This document shows, in pieces, positions 25,837 through 33,479 of a DNA stretch of 36,926 nucleotides. The translations under genes and the position numbers were made by a program. Under the pieces are notes generated by a model. The model was not told the DNA's origin. It did not search any database and saw only the letters and a list, made by a program, of their open reading frames with translations. The first letter of the stretch is position 1, and every line of letters begins with the position of its first letter. Source of the DNA: Burkholderiaceae bacterium (GTDB taxonomy: Bacteria > Pseudomonadota > Gammaproteobacteria > Burkholderiales > Burkholderiaceae_E); NCBI GenBank assembly GCA_900299025.1, contig OMIE01000036.1, positions 1 to 36,926 of the forward strand, in the 5' to 3' direction.

Positions 25837-26922
25837 GTGAGACGCTACTTCATCCGCCGCTCTGCAGAGCGGTCCATACAAACCTTTGGGACGATCCGTG
25901 GGCTGGCCGCACTTAGCGCCCGCTCTATCGGGAGGGAAAAAAGCGCACTCGCAAGTGCTACTACTGGCCTTGCAGCTATGTCCGCAGCAGGCATGCTGAC
26001 TGAGGCTAAGGCACAAAACGATCGCTTTCCGTCTCGCGCACTCACCATGGTCGTACCATTTCCTCCAGGGGGTGTTGCAGATACGGTCGGTCGACCGATC
26101 GCCGAGGCAATGAGCCGAGCACTCGGACAGTCGGTCGTCGTTGAAAATAGAGCGGGTGCAGGTGGTGCGATTGGCATGTCCCATGTTGCCAGGGCGAAGC
26201 CCGATGGTTACACCTTGCTGATGGCGCTTGTGTCGATTTCGACCATCCCGGTCGCCGACGAAGTCCTGGGCAGACCCCCGTCCTTCAGTCTCCAACAACT
26301 GCGGCCCATTGCAAGAATCACCGCCGATCCAACCGTCTTAGCCGTTGCTGCAGACGCACCATACAAAAACTACGCATCTTTTGAACGTTATGCCAAAGAT
26401 AATCCAGGCAAACTCAACTTCGGATCCTCGGGTAATTACGGCACGATGCACGTGCCCATGGAGATGCTCAAACTCGCACGTGAACTGAAGATGACGCATG
26501 TGCCCTACAAGGGCGCAGGACCCGCAGTGCTTGGGCTTCTCAGTGGCGAAATTAATCTCGTGGCAACCGGCCCAGCCTCGATTCTTTCGCATGTGAAGGC
26601 AGGCAAGATAAGAGTGCTTGCCCATTGGGGTAAAGAGCCTTTGCAAAGCATGCCCGATGTGCCAAGTTTTGACGGACTCGGCATACCGATCCATTTTTCA
26701 CAATGGTCCGGGATTTTTGTGCCTTCGGAGACACCGCCGCTGGTTATTAACCAACTAAGGCAGGCGGCCAAACAAGCAGCATTCGACCCGAAAGTACAAG
26801 CAGCCATTACCAGCGCTGGCAGCCCTATCCAATATCTTGATGCACCCGAGTTTGCCCAGTTTTGGGCCGAGGACGCCAAGACGCTCGCCGAAGTCGTACG
26901 CCGTATCGGAAAAGTCGATTAG
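25837..26922 (+). CDS. Bug/TctC-family tripartite tricarboxylate transporter binding protein
   Basis: This is a periplasmic substrate-binding protein of the Bug (TctC) family, abundant in Burkholderiales, which bind small carboxylated compounds. The core begins FPSRALTMVVPFPPGGVADTVG, followed by VVENRAGAGGAIGMSHVARA, DGYTLL and FGSSGNYGTMH, all family hallmarks. The 361-aa length exceeds the usual 320-330 because of a leader of about 60 residues. The start GTG at 25837 has an AAAGAGG site at 25823-25829 and opens with RRYFIR, similar to a twin-arginine motif; cleavage probably falls near AKAQ. No TctA/TctB membrane genes are adjacent, which is usual for Bug orphans. Confidence 0.9.
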   Translation: MRRYFIRRSAERSIQTFGTIRGLAALSARSIGREKSALASATTGLAAMSAAGMLTEAKAQNDRFPSRALTMVVPFPPGGVADTVGRPIAEAMSRALGQSVVVENRAGAGGAIGMSHVARAKPDGYTLLMALVSISTIPVADEVLGRPPSFSLQQLRPIARITADPTVLAVAADAPYKNYASFERYAKDNPGKLNFGSSGNYGTMHVPMEMLKLARELKMTHVPYKGAGPAVLGLLSGEINLVATGPASILSHVKAGKIRVLAHWGKEPLQSMPDVPSFDGLGIPIHFSQWSGIFVPSETPPLVINQLRQAAKQAAFDPKVQAAITSAGSPIQYLDAPEFAQFWAEDAKTLAEVVRRIGKVD

Positions 26923-26932
26923 GGCGCAGCAT

Positions 26933-27037
26933 GGCTAGTCGCCTAAGACCTCGTTCGAATCGCCTACGCCAAGGTTTGATTCGTCTAACACCTCGTTCGA
27001 ATCGCCTAGGATTGTGTTTGAATATGGGCCTGGTTAC
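26933..27037 (+). repeat. 21-bp-period imperfect tandem repeat array
   Basis: Five 21-base units run from 26933 to 27037. Units 1 and 3 (from 26954 and 26996) share TTCGAATCGCCTA exactly. Units 0 and 2 (from 26933 and 26975) share the ending ACCTCG, so there is a 42-base super-period; 26939-26966 and 26981-27008 match at 26 of 28 positions. Unit 4 is the most diverged (TTTGAATATGG). The array fills most of the 159-base gap between the Bug gene and the SGNH-like gene. It is open in several frames, so coding potential is ambiguous. Confidence 0.8.
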
Positions 27038-27081
27038 CGAACGAATTTCACGCAACCCCGCTCTTTGAGATCGACGACACT

Positions 27082-27549
27082 ATGATGGACTGTCTCATTC
27101 TTGGTGATGAAATCGCCGAAGGCATTAAGCAGTTTCGCCCCGAATGCGTGACGAAGACGCAGGCAAATGCTCCCACCGATCGATGGATTCGAGAAAACGG
27201 TGTGAAATTTGCAGCGAAAACAGTGGTCATCAGTCTTGGGACTTATGACGCGCCGAGCCAGACGCTTGAAAACGAGGCGCTGGACAATTTAAGAAAACTA
27301 CGAGCAGGCATTGAGGCTGATCAAGTATTCTGGCTTCTACCGGCCAAGGCCAAACCAGCAGACGCGATGCGCGAACTTGCAAGGCTTTATAAAGATCATC
27401 TGATGATCATTGAAGAAAAACAACGCAATCAAATTCACCCGACAGAACGTGGCGCAGAACTGCTTGCGACCCAGTCGCATACCAAAGGGAAAATGGATTG
27501 GACCAAGCCGACCTGGCCAAAGCGGGCACCACCCTTAATTGGCGGCTGA
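27082..27549 (+). CDS. Small SGNH-hydrolase-like protein lacking catalytic residues
   Basis: The 155-aa protein follows the layout of short SGNH-fold proteins: CLILGDEIAEGI (block I position), TVVISLGTYDAP (block III position), VFWLLPA and IHPTERGAELLA (block V position). The catalytic residues differ. The block I Ser of GDS is Glu (GDE), the block III Asn of GxND is Tyr (GTYD), and the Asp of DxxH is Asn (NQIH); only the His remains. It therefore looks like a pseudoenzyme. No signal peptide is visible, so it is probably cytoplasmic. The tail is basic and Pro/Trp-rich (MDWTKPTWPKRAPP). The family assignment is my reading of motifs, not a database match. Confidence 0.6.
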   Translation: MMDCLILGDEIAEGIKQFRPECVTKTQANAPTDRWIRENGVKFAAKTVVISLGTYDAPSQTLENEALDNLRKLRAGIEADQVFWLLPAKAKPADAMRELARLYKDHLMIIEEKQRNQIHPTERGAELLATQSHTKGKMDWTKPTWPKRAPPLIGG

Positions 27550-27647
27550 TTTAGGCAATTTCTTCGATACTCCGACGCCACAAAACCTCTGGGCAAGGCT
27601 AATTCACAACAATTTGCACCAAGTTGTCATATTGATACTAGACTTAC

Positions 27648-27663
27648 TGTGCGATGTCGCACA
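27648..27663. promoter_or_regulatory. TGTG-N8-CACA palindrome, possible Crp-type operator
   Basis: TGTGCGATGTCGCACA is a perfect palindrome with 7-base arms and a 2-base centre. It matches the 16-base layout of a CRP site (TGTGA-N6-TCACA) except for symmetric changes at the fifth position. It lies about 25 bases ahead of a TATAGT (27680-27685) that could be a -10 element, so it would sit over the -35 region of a promoter for the MarR-like gene. A Crp/Fnr-family regulator is encoded about 600 bases downstream. Confidence 0.5.
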
Positions 27664-27712
27664 TAATCGCGACGGTTGTTATAGTCTTTGAGTCTTAGTC
27701 TTTAATAAACCT

Positions 27713-27732
27713 TAACGGTTGCGCTAACGGTT
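27713..27732 (+). repeat. Direct repeat TAACGGTT x2 upstream of MarR-like gene
   Basis: TAACGGTT occurs at 27713-27720 and 27725-27732, 12 bases apart. Just upstream AGTCTT is repeated three times between 27683 and 27703. The pair lies 48-67 bases before the ATG at 27780, a plausible place for an operator or leader element. No factor is identified. Confidence 0.4.
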
Positions 27733-27779
27733 TACCTGTTTGCTTGCCCTTGACCCTTCCCTAAGAGGAGGCCTGTGCC

Positions 27780-28145
27780 ATGGCCACGAAGTCGAATCAA
27801 AACCAAGTTGATCTTTATTTCCACTACCAATCGCTTTTGCAAAAGGCGACCACATCACAAGGGCTCGAAGAGTTATCGCCCGATCATGTGGCTTTGCTCG
27901 TCTTGATCGGACAGCACTGGCACGAAGGTGAAGCCCTATCGGTACGCCAGTTGATGCAAATGCGTGAAGTTGCCTCACCCGCCACGATTCACAAGCGTTT
28001 GCACCAACTTAAGGATGCCGATCTCGTGAGCTTCGAGGAATCTGCGACTGATACGCGCAAGCGGATGATTACGCCGACCAAGCGCGCACTCGCCTACTTC
28101 TCGGCAGCATCCAAAGCGATGATGCAGGCTGTTAAAGCCTCCTAA
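27780..28145 (+). CDS. MarR-like winged-helix DNA-binding protein
   Basis: This 121-aa protein looks like a compact winged-helix regulator. It has an N-terminal helix (QVDLYFHYQSLLQKA), a predicted helix-turn-helix around LSVRQLMQMREVASPATIHKRLHQLKDADLV split over about residues 58-84, and a wing with basic residues (DTRKRMITPT). The last helix (AYFSAASKAMMQAVKA) may dimerise. The ATG at 27780 follows an AAGAGGAGG site, so translation should be strong. It sits alone, followed by a good terminator. The target and ligand are unknown. Confidence 0.75.
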   Translation: MATKSNQNQVDLYFHYQSLLQKATTSQGLEELSPDHVALLVLIGQHWHEGEALSVRQLMQMREVASPATIHKRLHQLKDADLVSFEESATDTRKRMITPTKRALAYFSAASKAMMQAVKAS

Positions 28146-28164
28146 TCGGGCCACGGACATGTAC

Positions 28165-28202
28165 GAAGCGGCGCGTGAACTGCGCGCCGCTTCATTTTGT
28201 TT
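28165..28202 (+). terminator. Rho-independent terminator after MarR-like gene
   Basis: GAAGCGGCGCG (28165-28175) and CGCGCCGCTTC (28183-28193) form a perfect 11-base-pair, GC-rich stem with a 7-base loop (TGAACTG), followed by ATTTTGTTT. It isolates the MarR-like gene from the downstream Crp/Fnr gene. Confidence 0.88.
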
Positions 28203-28244
28203 CCCCGCAGCTTTTACCGGCTGCTGATCTGTCAGTATGTTCGT

Positions 28245-28985
28245 ATGCCCTACAGGGACCGTCCGTCGCCTAAGGCGAATCTTTTGCTTCGTAGCATCAC
28301 CGAAGAATGCTTTGAGCGTTGGCATGCAAAGCTGCGTTGGATCGATTTCCGAGTGGGCTGGTCTTTTTACGCTCAAGGGGATGTGATAGGTCACGCCCTT
28401 TTCCCGGTCTCTGGGGTGTTTTCAATGGTGATGACCCTTGAAGATGGCGAGACGGTTGAAACAGCGACAGTCGGGCGCGAGGGTTTTGTTGGATTTCCCT
28501 TGGCCCTTGGGGCAAGCCAGTCGATTAATGCGGCGATTGCCAAGGTTGCCGGTGGTGGCTACACCCTAGACGCAAGCAGCATGCGCGCTGAGCTGTTACG
28601 CTTTGAATTACATAATCAGCAACTCTTTTGGCGCTACACCCAGGCGATTTTGGCCCAAGCAAGCCGAATGACAGGTTGCGCCCATCATCATCAACTTGAA
28701 CAGCGTTTATGCCGCTGGTTGCTCCAAATTCTCGATCGAGTCGATCAGCCCGTGTTGCAACTCACCCACCAAACCATGGCTGAACGGCTCAGTGTCAGGC
28801 GCGAGGGCATCAGCACGGTCGCTGCCCTTTTACAAGATGCCGGATTGATTCGATACAGCCGTGGCCGCGTTGAGATCATGGATCGAAAAGGACTCGAGCA
28901 ACGAGCTTGTGAATGTTACCGAGGCGTTGTGAATGACTATCGACGCCTGCTCGATCCTGGATTGTTCAAAAGCTCAAAAACCTAA
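28245..28985 (+). CDS. Crp/Fnr-family transcriptional regulator
   Basis: This 246-aa protein has an N-terminal cyclic-nucleotide-binding-type beta roll (FYAQGDVIGHALFPVSGVFSM, ETATVGREGFVG), a dimerisation helix (LFWRYTQAILAQASRMTGC), and a C-terminal winged helix with LTHQTMAERLSVRREGISTV and AGLIRYSRGRVEIMDR. It has no Fnr-type cysteine cluster and lacks the typical CRP cAMP pocket signature, so it belongs to the large uncharacterised branch of the family. The ATG at 28245 lacks a clear ribosome site; an upstream TTG at 28197 lies on the terminator T-tract. Its stop is only four bases from the convergent RND gene stop. Confidence 0.88.
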   Translation: MPYRDRPSPKANLLLRSITEECFERWHAKLRWIDFRVGWSFYAQGDVIGHALFPVSGVFSMVMTLEDGETVETATVGREGFVGFPLALGASQSINAAIAKVAGGGYTLDASSMRAELLRFELHNQQLFWRYTQAILAQASRMTGCAHHHQLEQRLCRWLLQILDRVDQPVLQLTHQTMAERLSVRREGISTVAALLQDAGLIRYSRGRVEIMDRKGLEQRACECYRGVVNDYRRLLDPGLFKSSKT

Positions 28986-28989
28986 GGGA

Positions 28990-31900
28990 TTAAGTAGGCG
29001 CCTTCACGCGATAAAACCGCACGTAAAGTGCTGGAACTACTAAAAGGGTCAAAAGCGTCGCAACCAACAATCCGCCCATGATGGCGAGTGCCATAGGACC
29101 CCATAAGACGTCGCGTGATAAGGGAATCATCGCAAGAATTGCCGCAGCCGCGGTCAAGACAATCGGTCTGAATCTTCGGACTGCCGATTCCCGTACGGCC
29201 TGCCAGGCAGGCGCACCCTGTTCACGATCGATGCGGATCTGCTCGACCAAGATTACGGTATTTCGCATGATCATCCCCCCGAGTGCGATCGTACCAAGCA
29301 TTGCAACAAAGCCGAATGGCTTTGAAAACAGTAGCAAAGCTCCGGCAACGCCAACAATGCCAAGAGGCGCTGTGATCAAGACCAGCAAACTTAAACCTAG
29401 GGTTCTAAGTTGGAGCATCAATAAGGCACAAACGATGGCAAGCATCATGGGCATACCTGCGTTAATCGAGGCCTGAGCCGCAAGATTGTCCTCAAATGGC
29501 CCGCCGATTTCGACGCGATAATCAGGCGGTAATTTTTGTTTGATGGCTCCAAGCTTTGCATCAATGGCCAGTGCTAAATCAGGTGCCTGAATCCCATCAA
29601 CCATGTCAGCACGAACCGTGAGGGTGGGGATACGACTGCGGCGCCAATAAATCGGCTCTTCCATCGCCAACTCGATGCGTGCGAGTTGCTCGAGCGGAAT
29701 AGATTTCCCAAATCCATTGGTCACCTGTATCGAAGCAATACGATCGAGTTGCTCGCGTTCATCGGGCGTTGATCTCAAAACAATATCGATCAACTGGTCA
29801 TTTTCTCGATACTGGCCAATGGCCGTGCCATTCAAAGTGCTCGATACCGATCGCCTGATCTGCGCTGTTGATACCGCAGCGGCACGCGCCTTGTCCTGAT
29901 CTACTTCGACCCTCAGCACGGGGCTTCGGTCGCCCCAATCGATATGAGTTTCGACGGTGTTGGGATTGGCGCGAACCTGATCGGCAACCTGCGCGGCAAT
30001 CTCCTTTAAGCGCACGGGGTCAGGTCCCATCACCCGAAACTGAATCGGATAAGCAACCGGTGGTCCAAGCGGGGTACGGAATACTCGGGCACGTACCCCA
30101 GGAAAATCCTCAGCGAGCTGTCTTCTCAGGCTTGCAAGTACTTGATCACGACTTGCCACATCCGATGTGAGAATGACAAATTGTGCGAAGTTAGGCCGAT
30201 AGAGTTGCTGGTCGAGCGACAAATAATAGCGCGGTGATCCATTGCCAACATAGCTCACAAAGGTTGAAACCTGCTTATCGGCCAAGAGTATGTTTTCCAA
30301 ACGCTTAGCCTCGAGCTCGGTCGCTTTCAGACTCGAGCCTTCCGGAAGCCACATCTCGACCAGCAGTTCAGCACGATCAGACGAAGGAAAAAATTGCTTC
30401 TCGGTTGCCGCCATACCAAAAACACCGAGCACAAAACTCAGAACAGTCGCCAGAATCGTCAGGTTTGCGTGGCGCATGCACCAGTTGATCAGCGCCCTCA
30501 GGCGCCGATAAAAGAGGCTATCGAAGACTTCGCTGTTATGACCGCCCTGCGCCTCGGCCTGACCTTGATTGGCATGACCACCCGGTACCGCCGCCTGCCC
30601 CTTTATGGGGTCATCGTGCTTTGACTTAAGCAGGTAATAACCTAGAAACGGCGTTGCGAGCACGGCAGCAATCCATGAGACCAATAGCGCTAAGGACACC
30701 ACGGCAAAGATCGCAAAAGTGTATTCACCGGTTGAAGACTTAGCCGTCGCAATCGGCAAAAATCCAGCAGCCGTAATCAGGGTTCCGGTGAGCATAGGGA
30801 AAGCGGTGTGTTGGAAGGCATAGGTTGCTGCCGCGAAACGATCAAAACCTTCCTCGATTTTTCGCGCCATCATTTCTACAACGATCATCGCATCGTCAAC
30901 GAGAAGGCCTAGCGCGATAATCAAAGCGCCGGTCGACACCCGATGTAAATCAATACCAAACCAAGCCATGCCAAGAAAGGTTGCGGCAAGGACCAGTGGA
31001 ATCGTTAGCGCAACCACCCCACCCGCTCGCAGGCCTAAGCTTAAAAAACTAACTGCAAGGACAATGGCGACTGCCTCAAGCAGCGATTGCATAAAGAGGC
31101 CCACCGCCTTTTTAACCAAACGCGGTTGATCAGAAACCTTAGCCGCTTGGATCCCAACAGGCCACTCTTGTTGCATCGCGAGCATAGCCGCATCAAGATT
31201 TGATCCAAGTTTTAAAACATCACCACGTCGAACCATCGATACAGCAAGCCCGATCGCTTCTTTGCCGCCGTAGCGCATCGTATAAACCGGCGGGTCTTGG
31301 TAGGCCCGATGAACCCGTGCGATGTCCGATAATTGCAAGCTGCGGCCGTTGATAAAAATCGATAGCTTTGAAATCGAATCAAGGGACTCAAGCCCACCAC
31401 TGATTCGTAAAGGAATCGACAATTGAGGCCCGTGGATGACCCCTGAGGGGGAAATCAAATTTTGCGTTTGTAACTGGGTAATCAGCTGACCTGGATCGAG
31501 GCCGAGCGCAGCGAGTTTGGAGCTCGACACTTCGATATAAATCTTCTCATCTTGAACGCCTATAAGTTCAATTTTTGACACATCCGGAATTCGTAATAGG
31601 TTTTGGCGGACTTGCTCGACATGGCGTTTGAGTTCAGCAAGACTCAAGCCATCGCCTGTAAAAGCCCAAATCGAACCAAAAACATCACCAAACTCGTCAT
31701 TAAAAAATGGACCCACTACATCAGCCGGTAGCTGTCCTTTCAAGTCACCAATCTTTTTGCGAACCTGGTACCAAATCTGGGGAACCTCAGCTGCAGGCGC
31801 AGTATCGAGTAGTTCCAAGACAATCAAGGATTCGCCAGCCCTTGAGTAGCTCCTCGTGTGCTTGAAGTACGGGATCTCCTGGAGCTTTTTCTCAATTCGA

Positions 31901-32133
31901 TCGGTCACCTGCTGATCGGTTTGCTCGGCGCTCGCGCCAGGCCATATACTGCGGATCACCATGGCTCGAAAAGTGAAATCGGGATCTTCGCGCTGACCTA
32001 ACTTGAAGTAAGACATCGCCCCGGCGATAGCGATGACCGCAATAAAAAATATACTTACCTGAGGCCAACGCAGAGCGAGCGCAGAAAGATTCCAAACCGA
32101 GCTTTGGCTCGGTGTGTAAGGAGCTTGTTTCAT
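28990..32133 (-). CDS. RND efflux pump inner-membrane transporter
   Basis: This is a proton-driven RND permease of the AcrB/TriC type (1047 aa, normal length). It has 12 predicted helices, a first helix followed by KLGQREDPDFTFRAMVIRS and WPGASAEQTDQQVTDRIEKK, and the proton-relay pair in LGLLVDDAMIVVEMM (about residue 412). The late segment GAPAWQAVRESAVRRFRPI is the family signature. REDPDFTFR resembles TriC-like pumps more than AcrB. The cytoplasmic linker between helices 6 and 7 (about residues 507-533) carries an unusual Gln/Gly-rich GGHANQGQAEAQGGH stretch. Three bases separate it from the adaptor gene. Substrate is not identifiable. Confidence 0.93.
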   Translation of the reverse strand: MKQAPYTPSQSSVWNLSALALRWPQVSIFFIAVIAIAGAMSYFKLGQREDPDFTFRAMVIRSIWPGASAEQTDQQVTDRIEKKLQEIPYFKHTRSYSRAGESLIVLELLDTAPAAEVPQIWYQVRKKIGDLKGQLPADVVGPFFNDEFGDVFGSIWAFTGDGLSLAELKRHVEQVRQNLLRIPDVSKIELIGVQDEKIYIEVSSSKLAALGLDPGQLITQLQTQNLISPSGVIHGPQLSIPLRISGGLESLDSISKLSIFINGRSLQLSDIARVHRAYQDPPVYTMRYGGKEAIGLAVSMVRRGDVLKLGSNLDAAMLAMQQEWPVGIQAAKVSDQPRLVKKAVGLFMQSLLEAVAIVLAVSFLSLGLRAGGVVALTIPLVLAATFLGMAWFGIDLHRVSTGALIIALGLLVDDAMIVVEMMARKIEEGFDRFAAATYAFQHTAFPMLTGTLITAAGFLPIATAKSSTGEYTFAIFAVVSLALLVSWIAAVLATPFLGYYLLKSKHDDPIKGQAAVPGGHANQGQAEAQGGHNSEVFDSLFYRRLRALINWCMRHANLTILATVLSFVLGVFGMAATEKQFFPSSDRAELLVEMWLPEGSSLKATELEAKRLENILLADKQVSTFVSYVGNGSPRYYLSLDQQLYRPNFAQFVILTSDVASRDQVLASLRRQLAEDFPGVRARVFRTPLGPPVAYPIQFRVMGPDPVRLKEIAAQVADQVRANPNTVETHIDWGDRSPVLRVEVDQDKARAAAVSTAQIRRSVSSTLNGTAIGQYRENDQLIDIVLRSTPDEREQLDRIASIQVTNGFGKSIPLEQLARIELAMEEPIYWRRSRIPTLTVRADMVDGIQAPDLALAIDAKLGAIKQKLPPDYRVEIGGPFEDNLAAQASINAGMPMMLAIVCALLMLQLRTLGLSLLVLITAPLGIVGVAGALLLFSKPFGFVAMLGTIALGGMIMRNTVILVEQIRIDREQGAPAWQAVRESAVRRFRPIVLTAAAAILAMIPLSRDVLWGPMALAIMGGLLVATLLTLLVVPALYVRFYRVKAPT

Positions 32134-32136
32134 CGC

Positions 32137-33357
32137 TTAAGCCCCCGTCCAACGAATCTTTTGACCTTCGCGCAGAAAATGAACCCCAGCCGTAACAACC
32201 CGATCACCCGCGCTGAGGCCTGCCAGGGCATCTTGAGGGTTTGAAGCTTTAAGGCGCACACCTTGATCGCTGAATCCGATCACAGTTACAGCAACAAGTT
32301 TCACGGTGGCAGACCGTTCATCGACTTTCCAAACATAAGTCTTTCCGTCACGCGAGTACAACGCGGTAGCGGGGGTCAGAAAATCATCGGTTGGCAATGC
32401 GCTTCGCTGCCCCACTGCCTGCGCTTGCAAGCTAATGCCCAATGGCAGCGCGCCGACGGCGCCAGTCATTGCGAGTCTTACTGCAAAGGTTCGGGTGCCC
32501 GGCTCAGCAAGCGGTGAGATCTCCCGAATAACAGCCGGGAATCGCTTCGCATCGCTGCTGCTCTCGCTAGCAAGCCACACGGACCAGGTCTGGCCCAGGG
32601 CGAGCCCAGGCATTTTGGCCTCGGGCAGATAGACAAGTGCTTCGCGTTCACCATCTCTAGCAACACGGACGACCGACTGACCGGCGGCAATCACTTGGCC
32701 TAATTCAGCGTCAAGCCCCACGACAACGCCTGGTGCATCGGCTCGAATGACTTGAAATTCAACCGTGTTGCCGGCTTGCGCTAACTGGGCTTGCGCCGCC
32801 TCGAGCCGTGCCTTGGCCGCATCGTAGGCTGCACGCTGCCGATCAACTTGGGCCTCGCTCACAAAGCCCTTGCTTCGCAAGTCAATCAATCGCTGCAGAT
32901 CAATTTGTGCAAGCTTTAAATCGGTCTCAGCACCCAGCAATTGCGCTTTGGCAGCGGCGGTTTGTGGCGCTGTCTCCGTGGGATCCAAGCGGGCCAAAAT
33001 TTGCCCTGCAACCACCCGGTCACCGGCTTGTACTTGCCTCGCAACAAGCTTGCCAGCAAGCCTAAAGCCAAGTCGGCTTTCGTGACGTGCACGAAGCTCT
33101 GCCGGATACACCGTGTTTTGCTCGCTTGGCGAATGCTGCGCAAGCACCACAGTGCGAACCGGTCTTGCTTTGTCCTCCCCGGCCACGGATGAAGGGTGGG
33201 AGTCTTCGGGCTTGGAACAAGCCGAAAGCATGACAAAGACGACCGCAGCAAGCAAAAAACGCGATCGGCTCGGGCTTTGTCGACCGAAAGATGGCGAAAG
33301 GCCGCAGGCCTGGGAGCCTGGGTCGGCGTCCCGAGACGCCTGAGCAAAGGATTTCAT
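32137..33357 (-). CDS. RND efflux periplasmic adaptor (membrane fusion lipoprotein)
   Basis: This is the periplasmic adaptor linking the RND pump to an outer-membrane channel. The 406-aa protein has a lipobox MLSAC near residue 47, so it is probably a lipoprotein anchored to the inner membrane. It has a barrel-sandwich half RARHESRLGFRLAGKLV, a hairpin (about residues 130-195, AQIDLQRLIDLRSKGFVSEAQ), the second lipoyl half ADAPGVVVGLDAELGQVIAAGQ, and a beta-barrel/membrane-proximal domain (LTPATALYSRDGKTYVW). The N-terminus before the hydrophobic core is about 33 residues, longer than usual. It is coupled to the pump gene; no TolC-like gene is present in the window. Confidence 0.9.
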   Translation of the reverse strand: MKSFAQASRDADPGSQACGLSPSFGRQSPSRSRFLLAAVVFVMLSACSKPEDSHPSSVAGEDKARPVRTVVLAQHSPSEQNTVYPAELRARHESRLGFRLAGKLVARQVQAGDRVVAGQILARLDPTETAPQTAAAKAQLLGAETDLKLAQIDLQRLIDLRSKGFVSEAQVDRQRAAYDAAKARLEAAQAQLAQAGNTVEFQVIRADAPGVVVGLDAELGQVIAAGQSVVRVARDGEREALVYLPEAKMPGLALGQTWSVWLASESSSDAKRFPAVIREISPLAEPGTRTFAVRLAMTGAVGALPLGISLQAQAVGQRSALPTDDFLTPATALYSRDGKTYVWKVDERSATVKLVAVTVIGFSDQGVRLKASNPQDALAGLSAGDRVVTAGVHFLREGQKIRWTGA

Positions 33358-33449
33358 GGGCGAGGAGATTTTTAATGTTTAAACGGCGAACGGAAAAGTT
33401 TCGCCTCATTCTAGACCCAAGCCCATATGTCCTTGTTAATAAACCTTAC

Positions 33450-33459
33450 ATCGTACGAT
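33450..33459. promoter_or_regulatory. ATCGTACGAT palindrome upstream of the RND adaptor gene
   Basis: A perfect 10-base palindrome lies in the 122-base gap upstream of the adaptor start. It could be an operator for the efflux pair. A palindrome this short is expected by chance in a window this size, so support is weak. Confidence 0.25.
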
Positions 33460-33479
33460 CAAAGCCGGTGGTCGAGCGA

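Noticed and set aside
26933-27037. Possible CRISPR array
   Set aside because: Units are contiguous 21-base imperfect repeats without unique spacers, and no cas genes are nearby.
26931-27068. 45-residue Arg-rich small ORF over the 21-bp repeats
   Set aside because: No good ribosome site, and the substitutions between units change amino acids more in this frame than in another; kept only as an alternative in the repeat finding.
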